This document shows positions 20,821 through 32,499 of a stretch of DNA of 64,000 nt, piece after piece. The notes beneath the pieces are model-generated. The model made no database searches. It worked only from the letters and a program-made list of their open reading frames with translations, and was not told where the DNA came from. Source of the DNA: Aporrectodea caliginosa (Eukaryota > Annelida > Clitellata > Crassiclitellata > Lumbricidae); assembly GCA_020284085.1 (NCBI GenBank), contig JACEVL010000285.1:237001-301000 (forward strand), in the 5' to 3' direction. Position 1 is the stretch's first letter; every line of letters starts with the position of its first letter. A program made the translations under genes and the position numbers.

Positions 20821-23050
20821 TAGGGTGTGTTTAAAAATTGAAGTTTCAAAATTAATATCGGCCTTGTTGTTTTGTGTTCCACCTTGAGGAAAATTGTCAT
20901 TTGCCAAATTAGACAAAAATCGGAATAGATTTAGAACTGGCGCAAAGCCCCGGAAGATTAATCACTTAGAAAACAATGTAATACATTGTCATTTTCAAAG
21001 ATCCAAACAACTTTTAACACTTAAACATAAAATATAAGGCAAACGCAACAGAAGAACCGTCAGTTATTTTGTCATTTCTTTATTTCCTTTAGTGCTTTTG
21101 GGAACTTGCTTCGATGGTACTCCACCATTTGCAGAACTAACTGTTTTTCTTCCTCATTTCGGACCAGGGCTTCATTGAAGGACTGCATGAGAGCCGCTCC
21201 TTTCTCCGCCAAATCGTTCGTCACTTTCAGGGCGGATATGATATTTTTTGCCTCACTGTAGGCTATGATTGTTCTGACTCCCATTGTTGCGGGTCTCGAT
21301 CAAGAAAAGAGTCATCCAATCCGAGGATCTGGAATATTTTGGTGGTAGAAGTGGTGAAGAAATCGTTAAGTGCTTTTGTAGGTGGATTATTAAAGGAAAT
21401 CTCTTTGGAGGTTCATCGGATCCTTGATTGTTTCGCATACTGTAGGCCTAGACCATGCGCTGTTTTTCGTCGAAGGTGCCTGAATCATCAAAAAGGCTTA
21501 GGCCTACCAGGGTCTCCGACAGATACCAAAGGTGTCGGGGAAAAGCTGTTGGGGCTACCTGTGAGACTTCCTTGTGAGGGTGTGTATGGATTGCCTTCAG
21601 GAATTGAAGATCGTTCTTTGGGGCTTCAGCGGGTGACGTACAGGTGAACCAGTACTTCACGTAAGTTGTTGTCACAAAAAGGGACACTCGAAGTAAATGA
21701 TTCCACACCTTTCGAGAGTAGGATTGTCGAGATGCCCTCTCTGAGCTCTGGCGTTGTTGAATGGGAAACTGATCCCTTAAAAACCACATCTTGATCGCAT
21801 AGATCGCACGTGCTATCAAACGCGCGCGGTGAAATGCCCCTGGGTACCTGAACTTTATTCCTTTCGGTGGAATTCCTCCTAGAAAATTGACTGTTAGTTC
21901 TATAGTAGCTCTTTGTAGTCGTCTCTGTGTTTTTCGGTACTCAGTTGCTGCAATGCGAAGGTGATCACATCGTCTCGAATTTCTGTGACATGCTGTGCTG
22001 CATCTTTATCATCCATTGTTGTGTGATACTTGGCCTGATCGATTTGCGGCGAGAAGTCACGGAAATGACTGAACAGTTCCAATTTTGGAGACCTTGCAGA
22101 ATCATGCAGTGAAAACACCTTTCCTAGAACAATTTCAGACACATGATGTCGACAGGCAAGGTTCAAGAGATCCTTTCCTAATTCCGCTTCCAGCTTGATG
22201 CAAACGCCGGCTTTGCAACCCGTGTTACTCGCCATTGTGTCGAAACACATGGCCACGATTCTGTCTTCCAATCCCCAACTTCTTATCTTAGCCAAACATG
22301 CATCTGACATGACTGCAGCTGTCCCGGATTTGAGTTTGGGGATGGCCAGTAGCTTGGTCACATCCTTGCCAGATACCATTATTGGAAGGCGATCAACACA
22401 CCCTCGTTCTGTCCCTGTAAGACCTGGCATGGTATTGCCGTCCCAGTGAACAGTAAGAGGAACATTTGAATCGAAAGATTCACGAATCTCTGCTGCTAGG
22501 GCTGCACGGTTATCTTTCCTTGCTTGATGGATCGCTGAAGGACTTATGATCAGCTCACCAGCTGCTGCTGCTGCACATAAATTGGATGCAGCGATAGCAG
22601 ATAGAATGTGAGAGGCATTCCTGCTGCTGGTTTTGGTGCGATCTAGAGCTCTTGCAACATCACGAGTTACTACAGAGATTGTTCCTCTTCGCCGCTTTGG
22701 TGGCCAACAGGAGTCGAAGGTTCTGGCTCTTTTTCTGAGCTACCTGAGGACGCCTCTTCCTCTGATGACGCGGACTTAATCACTATGACTGCTATATTCA
22801 TATGTATCATGAATATTCATTACTTGGGAGCCGGCAACTGAGAGGGGCCTAAGGATAGCATGCATTAAAATTGTGGATGCCTGTATGCCACCTGTGTCCA
22901 ATTTCGGTTGCCTTGCGCCAGTCCTAAATGTTCAGCTATCAAGATATAATTTCGGATATGGAGTTAATACATGAATTGGCATGATAATTCGACCAGGCCG
23001 GCAAAATATCTTTGAGTTGAAAATATCACATGTACCTTAAAAACACCCTA
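20821..23050 (-). mobile_element. hAT-like element, 2.2 kb
   Basis: TAGGGTGTGTTTAAAA at the left and TTTAAGG-less TTAAAAACACCCTA at the right are inverted ends, set in a TA array so that ATATATAT duplicates the target. The interior is a broken minus-strand transposase of the same family as those at 25078-27398 and 49103-51484. The TAGGGTG ends and 8-bp duplications suggest the hAT superfamily, although the protein is far from Ac or hobo. Confidence 0.85.
21072..22430 (-). pseudogene. Transposase of the hAT-like family, broken
   Basis: Minus-strand pieces in order: VDRLPIMVSGKDVTKLLAIP, SWGLEDRIVAMCFDTMASNT (probable catalytic-domain strand with Asp), ELGKDLLNLACRHHVSEIVL, RHLWYLSETLVGLSLFDD, and a C-terminal TNDLAEKGAALMQSFNEALV. 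I recall this protein from many cnidarian, insect and other invertebrate genomes as an uncharacterised transposon product. Stops near 21900, 21450 and 21285 and missing N-terminal sequence show that it is dead. Confidence 0.75.
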
Positions 23051-23687
23051 ATATATATATATATATATTATATATATATATATATCTGTCAGTCTGCGTA
23101 TCTGCCTGTTTGTCTGACTGTTTGTCTTAAAACCTGTGACATATTTGACCTTTAACCTGTACTTTGCTCTAGATTGGATGTGGAAGTGGGGTAGGATAAA
23201 AGTGGCTGTGGAAGTGGGATATTGCTTACTACGGCCAAGTATAGTGAAGGAGTCAAAATGCACTGAAAAGTCACAGTTTTAGCCCCTTAACACGCTTTCT
23301 GCACTCTGAGAATGTGGAGTGATGATAATTATATAAAGTATGTTACCAGGTAAAAATAAGAGAAGTTGTCATTATTATTTCATGCTGCAGGTGTCAGAAC
23401 TCGAAATTAAGCAATAAAGACAAGTAAATACACATTTGTAAAAGCAATATCGAAAAAAACGCTTCATCGTAAAACTCGATTTTAGTCATCACACTTCACT
23501 TACGCATCATTTATAGATTAAATGTCATGATTATAACATTTCAGGTGCAGTCGAAACTATACCCAGGGAGACCATGTGATTTTCCGGCGCTTGATGAGAT
23601 AAAATTCAATCGAATTTATTTTAATAACCTGACTTCAAAACCTTATCAAGTCTGTTGCTTCATTTTTTTAAGTGATGTTGAAATTTT

Positions 23688-24646
23688 ATACAGTGCTGAT
23701 ACTGTAACTGTCCTGGCCTCCTGTGGTATTCTGAGTCAGCTCTACGCTGATGATATTCACGCCTAGTTAAGGAGGCTCTTGGCAATTGGATGTAATCCAA
23801 TCGTCTGCGCCTCAATGCTTCCAAAACGCAATTTATAAATATGGCTTGGTAATGGACAGCAGCTGAAAAATAGATCCTCAGGCCATATCTGCTGAATTCC
23901 CTTACTTTGTCTTCTCGACATCTCTCCGCAATCGAGGGGTTGTTCTTGATCAGAAACTTACTTTCTCTGAACACCTAAATCGTTTATGCCGGGCTTGCTT
24001 TTATCAGTTGCGGCAATTGCGGGTCATTTCCCGTTCACTTTCACCTAATGCTGCACTTGCTGTTGTTCATGCGTTTGTTTGTATTAGGATTGACTACTGC
24101 AGTGCCATCTATGCTGGCCTTCCCGTGGTGTGCATTGCTCAGCTTGACCGCGTGCTTCGTGCAGCTGCTAGGCTTGTTGGTGGTTTCTCTAAAGATGACC
24201 ATATCTCGCATTAGGCTATATGCGTGACGTACTCCACTGGCTTCCAGTTTCACAGCGCATTCAATTTAGGATTTCGGTCTTGGTCTGGCACTGTCAGCTA
24301 GGGAGCTCCCCAGCCTACTTGCTCGAGTTCTGTTGCTCTACCTCAGATTCAGCTGCCCACAGAAATCTTCGTTCTACATCTCGTGGTGAACTTCCTGTTC
24401 CCTTTGCGCGCACTTCAAAGATTCAGCTTCGCGCATTCTCAGTGGTTGGGGCGACCACGTGGAATAATCTTCCCTTTGATCTGCGTGTTCTCTTAGCCAG
24501 AGACTCTGCACAAACCTTTTACAAGAATTTGAAAACTGTTCTTTCTCGCTGTAGCTGGGCTGTGAGCACATCTGAGTAGGTTGTCTTAGAAGGGCGCTAT
24601 ATAAGTTCTCTGAATGAATGAATGAATGAATGAATGAATGAATAAA
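23688..24646 (+). mobile_element. 5'-truncated CR1-like LINE
   Basis: Open pieces read CGILSQLYADDIHA (catalytic YADD), YQLRQLRVISRSLSPNAALA, CIRIDYCSAIYAGLP, VLRAAARLVGG, RDVLHWLPVSQRIQFRISVL and ATTWNNLPFDLRVLLARD, the standard C-terminal series of CR1-type LINEs. It ends in GGGCGCTATATAAG and a GAAT repeat tail. Copy B (GTTGAAATCCG at about 34749) is the empty site. A large block is missing between the YADD region and the C-terminal part. Confidence 0.9.
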
Positions 24647-24750
24647 ATCCGAAAAATATTTAAATTACGAAAGAGGGTATTATTCGAAATTGTTTACAAA
24701 GCCTTTACATTTGCTATGAATTGGCTACGTAAAAATCTTTCACAACTCAC

Positions 24751-24779
24751 CGTTGTCTTAGAAGGCTGATGATATGTTT
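24751..24779 (-). CDS. 29-nt conserved mini-exon (gene F, copy A)
   Basis: On the minus strand a 29-nt segment is flanked by acceptor TATTTAAAACAG and donor ACG|GTGAGTTGTG. The segment and both splice sites recur in copy B at 34857-34885, with two substitutions and no indels in the exon, while flanking DNA has diverged and gained indels. Read from phase 1 it gives TYHQPSKTT (copy B TDHQPSKTT) and exits at phase 0, which matches the entry phase of the F-box-like exon. It is therefore the likely preceding exon. The exon before it is not identified. Confidence 0.6.
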
Positions 24780-25441
24780 CTGTTTTAAATACAAAACATG
24801 TGAAGATATTTTTCCAGAATGACATTTGTAAAATATACTGTATACTAACAAATTATCCAAGCCGCAGTAATCTACAGTTTTTTAGTCGATGCAAATAAAA
24901 AGCAATATTGGTTTCTAATAATTATAGGAATTGGTACACAACGAAATAAACCGAATAACAACAGTCAACAACAATCTGACACTAAAAGTTCTGGTATCAA
25001 GTTGTGAATATTTGCATGCTCAGCGTATTCAATCCGATAAACTACTTACAAAGCGCATTCTATTTTTTCAAACCTAGTAGGGTGGTCCTAAAAAATGGAA
25101 GTTGTCTAAATTAGTTCTCCAACCCGGCATATGGTTACGTCACATATTAATAGCTCACAGTTAAAAAAATTAAAAGAAAAGAGTAATATTTAGGACTTCC
25201 CCAAAGCTGACCAAGTTTTCATAATTTCCTGCTGATTTCCTCAAACTTTATCATGACTTCGGCACTCGGCCGGGTTTAACATAATTGCATACAAGCAAAC
25301 AATTAATGCGCAGCTATAATACAATTACTGAATAATGGTATAAAGTCTCAAGAATGAGTTAATTTTGTTATCAGCTTAAGATACTGACTGCAAAACTTAG
25401 AAAATAATCTGAAAATGTAGCCGAGAACATCAACATTAATT

Positions 25442-26796
25442 TTACCGATGAATTTGTAAGTCTTCCGATTTTGACCTTAGTATGGCTGCAACCTTTGTTT
25501 TCGCTGAGAACAGCTTCCTGTGTTCCTCTACAACCTGTAACAAGAACTGCCTTTGTTCTTCATTTCTTGTTAGAGACGACTTAAATTCTTGCACGAAACA
25601 TCTTTCTGCGAGATCGTTAACCTCTTTAACGGATTGGGCAACCTCGCAGCTTCTTTGGTATGTTTGAATGAGACCCCATGCGCTTGGATCATACTGTAGA
25701 AACTCCTCAGAGAGTTCCAAAATGTTGAAGAATCTCATGGTTGATGTAGTGACGAAGTTGTGGAGTTCTTTCGTTGCAGGTTTATGGAATGGCGGCAGTG
25801 GCGGCACTACACCAGGGCAAGCCAGGGCAAATGCCCTGGCAAAAAAGCCTTTGCCCTGGTCGTTGCCCTGCCAGGATTTTGCCCTGTCCAGAATTTTCGG
25901 CTCGCCATAAATCACCTCTGCGCTGGTAACTTGCATGACTGCCCTGGTTAAAAATTATGGTCTTTCGCCGCCACTGAATGGCGGGATTCGTTTTAGTGGC
26001 TCAACAGAACCTGAATTTTCGTTAAGGCCCTTTACCATGAGTCTCTTATCATCCACTGAAACATGATCGTCAAAGAATGCAAACCCAACCAGTAGTTCAG
26101 ACAAGTACCAAAAGTGACGACTAAATACGGTTGTGGCAGCCTTGGCGACAGCCTTTTTCTGGTAGGTCGACAGCATGTGAAGCAAATTCAGGTCATTTTG
26201 GGAGCCTCTGTAGACGAAGTGCACTGGAACCAGTACTTGAAATATATACGCCTGTCACAAAGAGTGAAACTTCCTTCAGATGATTCCAGACTTGATCACC
26301 ATCTGCAGGGCCTCGAGACTTCCGTATTCTGGTTGAACCTGGCTGCAGAGTAGAGCTGTACCGATATCGATTTTTGCCGATTATGCCGATACCGTGGCCA
26401 AATGGCTCAGTGTTGGGAGACTTCGATAAATCATACAGGCTAATGACCTACTCCAACATGATTTCAGAAATGTAGTGTCGGCATTGAGGAGTTCTCGACC
26501 TATTTCTCTTTCCAACAATACGCATACGCTACCATTTCTTCCAGTATTTGAGGTTGTAGTATCAAAGCATAAACCTTTAATACGATTACGAAAAGCCCAT
26601 TCATCAATGCTATCAACACTGCATGTGACATTGCTACTGCCGTTCCATCATCAAGTTTTGGTACAGACAACAGCTTGATCACATCATGTCCAGAGACCAG
26701 TATCGATACTGGCAGCCATGATTGCATCATGGAAGGATGAGGTTGTTGAATTTGCAGTGGCACAGCTGGAGAAACTCCAGTAACAATATAGTCCAT
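25442..26796 (-). pseudogene. Transposase of the hAT-like family, broken by insertion
   Basis: Same protein family as 21072-22430: ILVSGHDVIKLLSVPKLDDG near 26680, SRHFWYLSELLVGFAFFDDH near 26060-26120, FNILELSEEFLQYDPSAWGL and VNDLAERCFVQEFKSSLTRN near 25600. The frame is broken by stops and by the MITE at 25796-25976, which adds foreign codons to the open frame spanning it. Confidence 0.75.
25796..25976. mobile_element. 181-bp hAT-type MITE
   Basis: The ends CAGTGGCGGCACTAC and TTTCGCCGCCACTG are inverted, with a perfect 8-bp duplication AATGGCGG (25788-25795 and 25977-25984). The interior is CCCTGG/CCAGGG-rich. A related end, CAGTGGCGGCGCCAGG, occurs at 62448. Confidence 0.9.
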
Positions 26797-26804
26797 AATT
26801 TAAA

Positions 26805-27199
26805 CGTAGTGGATCCGTTCCCGCCCCGGGCTTTAACGGAATCACAGTACTACATTCACACCCGTCGCGTTATTGGCTAAAGCCTGTCACGTGAACTTGT
26901 TGTCTTCCCGTGGAATGTTGATATGGCGGACAACTTGAGGGTCGGTTAGGGCCAGGTTAGGATTCGTGGGGTCGTTTAGGGTCAAATTAGGCGTCGTGAG
27001 GGTCGGTTAGGGTCAGGGTTAGGATTAGTGTCGTCTTTAGAAAACACGGTGAACAACTTTCCACCGCAATCGGGAATGTTTATCGGTCGGTTCGTTTCAG
27101 GTACACACAATCAAGTGACATGCAATGACCAATTGTGAGGCGGGCGTGATTCTAGTCCCAGGTATCTGCTCACGTTGGGCGTGACTGTATCCACGACCT
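26805..27199. mobile_element. 395-bp MITE with telomere-like GGTTAGGG words
   Basis: Inverted ends around GTAGTGGATCC and GTATCCACGAC, flanked by AATTTAAA on both sides (26797-26804 and 27200-27207). The middle has degenerate GGTCGGTTAGGG / GGTTAGGATT repeats. An inverted second copy is at about 61093-61487. Confidence 0.88.
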
Positions 27200-27959
27200 A
27201 ATTTAAAAGTACGAAACTGACATTTCGGGAACATGCGCAATTATCGTAACTTCAACTGGTTTGGGCAAGTGCTAAAATACTTTTATATATTGAAAATATT
27301 CTGGTTAAAGAGTCTCTATAAGTCATATCACCAAATGGTGGGTTGGAGGATAAAAAGAAACAACATAAAAATTTGTCATTATGGATGGGACCACCCTAAA
27401 ACCTAGTTTAGGAAAGCTAGCAGCAAAATCCATCTTACACTGACCAAAGAATATTCTCAAGTTCCAAATCTATCACAGCTACACATTTGACACATACCCA
27501 TTACAACGTAATTTCTTAGTATGAATCCGATCTTTCCACTCTCCAAATGCCTCACCTTCCACCATCCAACGGTCTCACTGCAAAGCCGTGAAATTCAATT
27601 TTTAGTCTTAACAAGCTACTTCAATGAAACCGGTATTTAATATACAAAGAATCAACCGACGCAATATCATAACCTAGCCGCATTCAGGTAAACAATGTGA
27701 AGATCAGTTCGCCAGATAGACGACAACTGCACAAATGACTGAATAGAGCGGAGAGATACAGAGACCAAATTCCAGCAACAGAAAATCTCGTTTGCCAACA
27801 ACCGTTCCAGTTATCGGTATGTTCAGAGAAAGACTATCAGATGATTTTTTTGAATAATGATAAGACTGAACAATAAGAAATGATGCTGACTACTGTGGAT
27901 GGTCACAGTTCATTGCTTCGTAACCTAAGCCCCAATTAAAAAGAAATTACTTGCTTTAC

Positions 27960-29300
27960 CTGAAGTATATTTCGAGAAAAACAGAACCTTATACAACAAT
28001 TTCATAGATTGGAAGCAGGCGTTCGACAGCGTGTGGCAGCAGGGACTGTGGAAGGTGTTGACAAACTACGAAGTACCACAGGAATTAGTGGCACTGTTAG
28101 AAGATCTATACAGCGAATCAGTGAGTGCAGTGAGAGTGGATGGAGAATTAACAGGGTGTTTCAAGATCGTGGTGGGTGTAAGACAGGGAAGTGGGCTGTC
28201 ATCAGACCTGTTAAACCTGCTCCTCGAGGCAGTAATGAGCCTTGCACTGAGATCTGTTGAGACCGGAGTCACATTTAATGGACGGATATTCAACAATTTG
28301 CGCTTTGCCGACGATATTGATCTGGTTGAGGAGTTACCGGAGTAACTGCAGGAGCTGACGGACACGGTAGATGACAGCAGTAAAAGATTGGGACTCAAAA
28401 TCAATGCCCAAACACCAAAACAATGACTATTGAAAAACAACACGTAGATCTGGAGGTTAGACTCGAGAATAGAGCACTGGAGCAGGTGACAGAGTTTGTT
28501 TACCTGACAAGGTTTTATGCACTAAATACAACAAACGTAGTAGAATCGGTCTGACGTCGCCGATGTTCGGCAAACGGAAAAAGATGTGGAAATCAGACGG
28601 CATATCGATAGGAACCAAGATGGAACTGTATGGAACTTTATGCATTCCAGTGCTTCTCTACGAATCCGTGTGCTAGTGCTTGCGCAATGGGGATGAAAGG
28701 AGATTGCTGGCAGCGGAAATGAGCTGGCTACAAAGAATGCTGGGTAGAAGTAGGAGTGATAAGATCCGAAATGAGGTGACTCGGGCGGAACTTGGGCAGA
28801 CGGAGACAATAGTAGATAAAATAAGAAAATGAAGACTCACATGGTTCTGGCATGTGACAAGAATGGATGACAAAAGACTTCCAGCCGCAGCTCTGTACGG
28901 TCACGTGGAGGGAAAACGAAGCTAAGGTAGACTGACAAAGACTTGGATGGACAATGTAAAGGAGGATTTGAGGGCGCAGTACATGAATTATATGAGGGAT
29001 GCTATGAATAAAACCAGAGATAGACGTCATGTTGAGGCCACATCGTCGGCGTACGCCTGACGAAAGAGAGAAAAGAAGAATAATGTAAAGCTTATCGTTC
29101 TTTAGTTCTATTAATTTCTATCTTGAAGTATTATTTATAATTTCTGGTCAAAGATTATTTTCATAATGTATATTTATGTAGCTACACGCAACATCAGCAA
29201 TTTATCCACTGGACGGCCTCTTCTTAAAATCAAAGTATTTATAAAGAATTTTAGTTGAGCACTACACGCCAGTCGATATATTTGTATATTGACTGGTACG
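27960..29300 (+). pseudogene. Non-LTR retrotransposon fragment
   Basis: Reverse transcriptase blocks: FIDWKQAFDSVWQQGLWKVL, LLEDLYSESVSAVRVDGELT, VVGVRQGSGLSSDLLNLLLE and NNLRFADDIDLVEELPE (catalytic FADD). Decayed downstream sequence ends in a GHVEGKR-like segment and WMDNVKEDL-like words near 28950. Copy B lacks the whole stretch (35800-35835 is the empty site). The last 200 bp contain an inverted pair around CCAGTCGATATA / TATTGACTGG (about 29270-29295). Confidence 0.87.
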
Positions 29301-29446
29301 TTGACAAACCGTAACCAGGTACAATTACTATTAAGGAAGTGTTTTTACCAGGATTAGAACCAAGGCGTAGAAGTGAAAGTTGTCTGAAGAAGATTTTCCA
29401 ATTATGTTTTCATGATTCATAGCCAAACTAAATTGTCTCCTGCATA

Positions 29447-30307
29447 ACCCTCGGGCTACCAAGGGGGGGGGGTGGTTGCCACCCCCTCCTAGGTTTTTAT
29501 GCATAAAAATTTTTTTCATATGGAATAAAAATTTTGCAAATTAGGTAGCTGTAGCAGATTCATTGGCGCACATTTTGAGGTAAACATCATGGTGGTAGCC
29601 CACACCATTCAAAAGTTATACCCGATATACCCGAGGCACCAGAGGGGTGGATACCACCCCCCTAGATTTTCGACTATATCTTATCCGTCGTTTAATATTA
29701 AGAGACACAAATTATACCATTCTATAGCGGGAATGTGGGGCTACATTTCTATGGTCACAGAGTTGACCTGAGACAACCGGAAGTGCTCAAAATTAATTAA
29801 AATGTATGAAAATAGGTTACACTTTCACACATTTTTCATGTTTTTTCGATTATAACGTATTCATAATTTATTTTTGAAGAGAAATAAATTATGCCGTTGC
29901 ATAGAGGACATGTAGTGCTATTTTCTCATACTGATTAATTTATTTTTTGAATACCGGAAGTGATCAAAATAAATAATAATACGCGTAATTTGTGTGAAAA
30001 TGGCTGAATACAGCATTACAACGTAAACCGATATATATGTATGGATATATATGTATGTATGTATATTTGTACGCAATAATAATAAAATATCGCTAATTAA
30101 GGGGTTCCATTGTTAAAAGTGATGTAATTTCGAGGGGGCATTCACATAATGTCAACTAAATATACCATTCTGTGCAGAAATGAATGCTGAATCCAATGAT
30201 ATATTACAAGATATGATGTCTCAAACGAGACCCAAAATCCAGGGGGGGGGTGGTAACCACCCCCCTTGGTAGTCCATGTCACAAAAAAAGCTTGCTAGCC
30301 CGAGGGT
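29447..30307. mobile_element. TA-target MITE, complete copy (861 bp)
   Basis: The ends ACCCTCGGGCTA and TAGCCCGAGGGT are perfect inverted repeats, flanked by TA on both sides. The copy B empty site (CCTGCACAATATGTAATTAC at about 35957) aligns exactly once one TA and the element are removed. G-run and C-run palindromes (GGTGGTTGCCACC-type) lie inside both ends. It is non-coding. It sits 14 bp downstream of a candidate splice donor at 30322. Confidence 0.93.
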
Positions 30308-30321
30308 TAATATATAATTAC

Positions 30322-30380
30322 CCGATGTTTGTGGAAGAAATTGTCTCCATTTTGTCTCCTCTTTTAAATGCAATTGCCAT
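30322..30380 (-). CDS. Candidate first exon of gene F (copy A)
   Basis: On the minus strand ATG opens MAIAFKRGDKMETISSTNI, followed by a donor CGG|GTAATTATAT. The copy B counterpart (35978-36036) has the same 59-nt length, the same ATG and the same donor, reading MALAFKRGDKMETFPSTNI. The exit is phase 2, but the next recognised exon needs phase 1, so an unseen exon would be required, or this is not coding. The evidence is conservation only. Confidence 0.3.
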
Positions 30381-30624
30381 TGTGAAAGGGTTGTTGTGCC
30401 TTGTAACTCTTCCTCTGTCTAAAATAATCTGGAGTTCCCATTTCTCTCTCCTATTCATCTGTTCCGGAACAAAGTCGCCAATTGCACGCAAATTAATTTT
30501 TTCTGGAAGAAACATATACAAACCACGAGATCCTGATATTATGTCCATCGCATTTCTAACTATTGCAACATTTAACTGAATTTGACAAAATTCAATCTAG
30601 GCCAGAGACCACTTTCCTACTTGT

Positions 30625-30945
30625 TTAGTTATATCGTGGTACTGCATGAGATTTGGATATTTTGGTTTTGTGGGCCATTTGCACTTTCGTAATTTCTTTC
30701 GCTCGATTCATGCATACAAACCCAACTTCCGGAACTTTAGCAAGTGCAATAATTGATGTTTTCTTGCAGAAAGAAAAAAGTAACTGACTCTCAGTGACTA
30801 TACTTTTGAAACAGTTTCTCACGCTTTACATAACAGATACACCTACAAAATTAATCAAATTTAATTAGTTAATCGAAGTGAATTGGTGGTAATTGCAATT
30901 TGTAATCAGTAACCGACCAGAACTAAATGTTCTCTTATTGTTCCT
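30625..30945. other. Junction between duplication copies
   Basis: About 350 bp separate the two copies. A 65-residue minus-strand frame (30625-30822) has no recognised domain. No transposon end was seen at the junction. Confidence 0.4.
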
Positions 30946-31316
30946 TCTCACACAAGAGAACAACCTCATCCAAATTTCACACACATTGGATGAAGATTAT
31001 TATGTACTATGACATTTATATTGCGTTTATTCGGTGCATTAGCAATGCTCTGTTGTTTTTTGCACTCAGGTGAAGAGGAACAATAAATGCGCTATTTACA
31101 ATTTTACAGTTTCCGCAGACCGGGACTGCTCCAAAAGCAAGCTATCCAGCTGTATAGGGCTTCTTAGAACCAATGAATCTACCCGACACATCGTCTCATC
31201 ACCAGGCGTCGTGCGTTTACCTAATGGTTTGGCGTCCAATGAGCTCAATGTTTGATCACTGCGAGAGAAAGCATTGACGGATTGGACTTCCTCCTGCACC
31301 CCATCTGGAGTGCTAA

Positions 31317-31378
31317 CCCTTTAACGACCGGTGGTAGTGCTTTTACATGTATTTTACTACCATACGGTCGTTAAAGGG
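31317..31378. mobile_element. 62-bp hairpin insertion
   Basis: CCCTTTAACGACCG...CGGTCGTTAAAGGG forms a near-perfect stem, with inner GTGGTAGT / ACTACCAT. Copy A at about 17600 reads CTAACACGCAA without it, so it is a precise insertion in copy B or a precise loss in copy A. It may be a minimal foldback MITE. Confidence 0.8.
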
Positions 31379-31611
31379 CACGAAACAATACACCCATACA
31401 ACATTTTAACGAGGATTGAGGAACGGGAGGTCCACATAAACTTGTGTCTAAGGGTCCCCCAATAAACCGTTATCCTGCTCTGACATTTGGAATACATCTT
31501 AAATAACTCATATTTCTCCCTGTATGACCAGTTATTGTGATTATACTATACACATAATACCTATGGATAACAATATATATATATATATATATATACTAGA
31601 AAGCAATTAAC

Positions 31612-31798
31612 CTTTGAGTAGCCGCCAAATTCTTTTCTTAAATCTTGGTGTTGTTATCCTTTGAAACCAACAGAACTGGACTGATGCCAAAGCGTTGATG
31701 ACATCTTCATCTCTTTGGTGGGATGAAGGATTCGGGATCCAATGCATAAACGACTTTTCTAAGACGACATCCAACAGCTTCAATGGAAGTTCATTCAA
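31612..31798 (-). CDS. F-box-like exon (gene F, copy B)
   Basis: 187 nt, acceptor TTTTGTCTTTTAG and donor AAAG|GTTAAT, entry phase 0 and exit phase 1, exactly as in copy A. The peptide is LNELPLKLLDVVLEKSFMHW, RDEDVINALASVQFCWFQRI, TTPRFKKRIW. Substitutions relative to copy A leave the frame open with no stops. No propeller exon exists between this exon and copy A, so transcripts from copy B would have to splice to the single propeller exon at 12387-13417, or the copy is an orphan 5' fragment. Confidence 0.65.
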
Positions 31799-32323
31799 CT
31801 AAAAGACAAAAGTAGCTCAGTGCAATGTATATCGCTTTAGTGACTCAAATTCATTATATGATTAATTCATCTATATCGTCCCAAAGTCATTTCATCGATT
31901 GCCGTGATGATTTTGGGTTCCAGAAGAGTTCTTTCAAATCGAGTCATGGATGACTTTCAGTAAGTCTTAAAATAAGCAAAAAAATAAAAAAAAATATTGA
32001 TTTATTTATTCAAAGTCAAGTAGACATGCCAAACGCATGGGCAGTCTCAGCCTGAGTTATATGAATGAAAGAATGAATGAAAATATTGAAACAATCTCCA
32101 TCAAAATCTCTTCCTACTACCAACTTAGGCTTCTAAAGGCTAAGTAAGTAAGTAAGTAAGTAAGTATGGTCTTTAATACGTCATTTAATACGGCGCTTAT
32201 TAAAGAAAAGATATTATTATTATTATTTTTATTTAATTTTTTTTTTAATTTTTTTTTGCCCCGAGGTATACATGATCCCTCAGGGACTTAGAAACTATCC
32301 TAAGGTGTGCTATCAATCTGGAG

Positions 32324-32478
<155 letters not shown>

Positions 32479-32499
32479 TGAAAACGCAAATGGGACAAC

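Larger units (their letters stand above)
18644..23232. mobile_element. 4.6-kb inverted-repeat element with nested SINE, LINE and hAT
   Basis: The left end GTAATAAGCAATA and the reverse complement of the right end, GTAGTAAGCAATA, are inverted. Both are followed by subterminal 28-bp repeats based on CCACAGCCACTTTTACCCTA. The flanks repeat GCCAAG (18637-18642 and 23234-23239), and the copy B empty site reads AAGCCAAGTAC (about 34302). Stripped of the SINE, LINE and hAT-like element inside, it is a short tandem-repeat-bearing MITE. Confidence 0.8.
25078..27398 (-). mobile_element. hAT-like element, 2.3 kb, with two nested MITEs
   Basis: The ends are TAGGGTGGTCC... and ...GGACCACCCTA. The target duplication AAACCTAG is perfect (25070-25077 and 27399-27406), and the copy B empty site reads AACCCTTG at the same position (about 35200). 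The interior has a decayed minus-strand transposase plus a 181-bp and a 395-bp element inserted later. Confidence 0.93.

Noticed and set aside
25442..25936. A 164-residue frame as one host protein
   Set aside because: Its N-terminal third is translated MITE sequence (25796-25976) and the rest is decayed transposase.
26960..27040. Interstitial telomere from a chromosome fusion
   Set aside because: The GGTTAGGG words are degenerate, and a second copy with the same ends exists at 61093-61487, so they belong to a MITE.
27500..27600. Minus-strand splice donor AAG|GTGAGG as part of an exon
   Set aside because: The corresponding site in copy B (about 35360) reads AATGTAATG, so the donor is not conserved.
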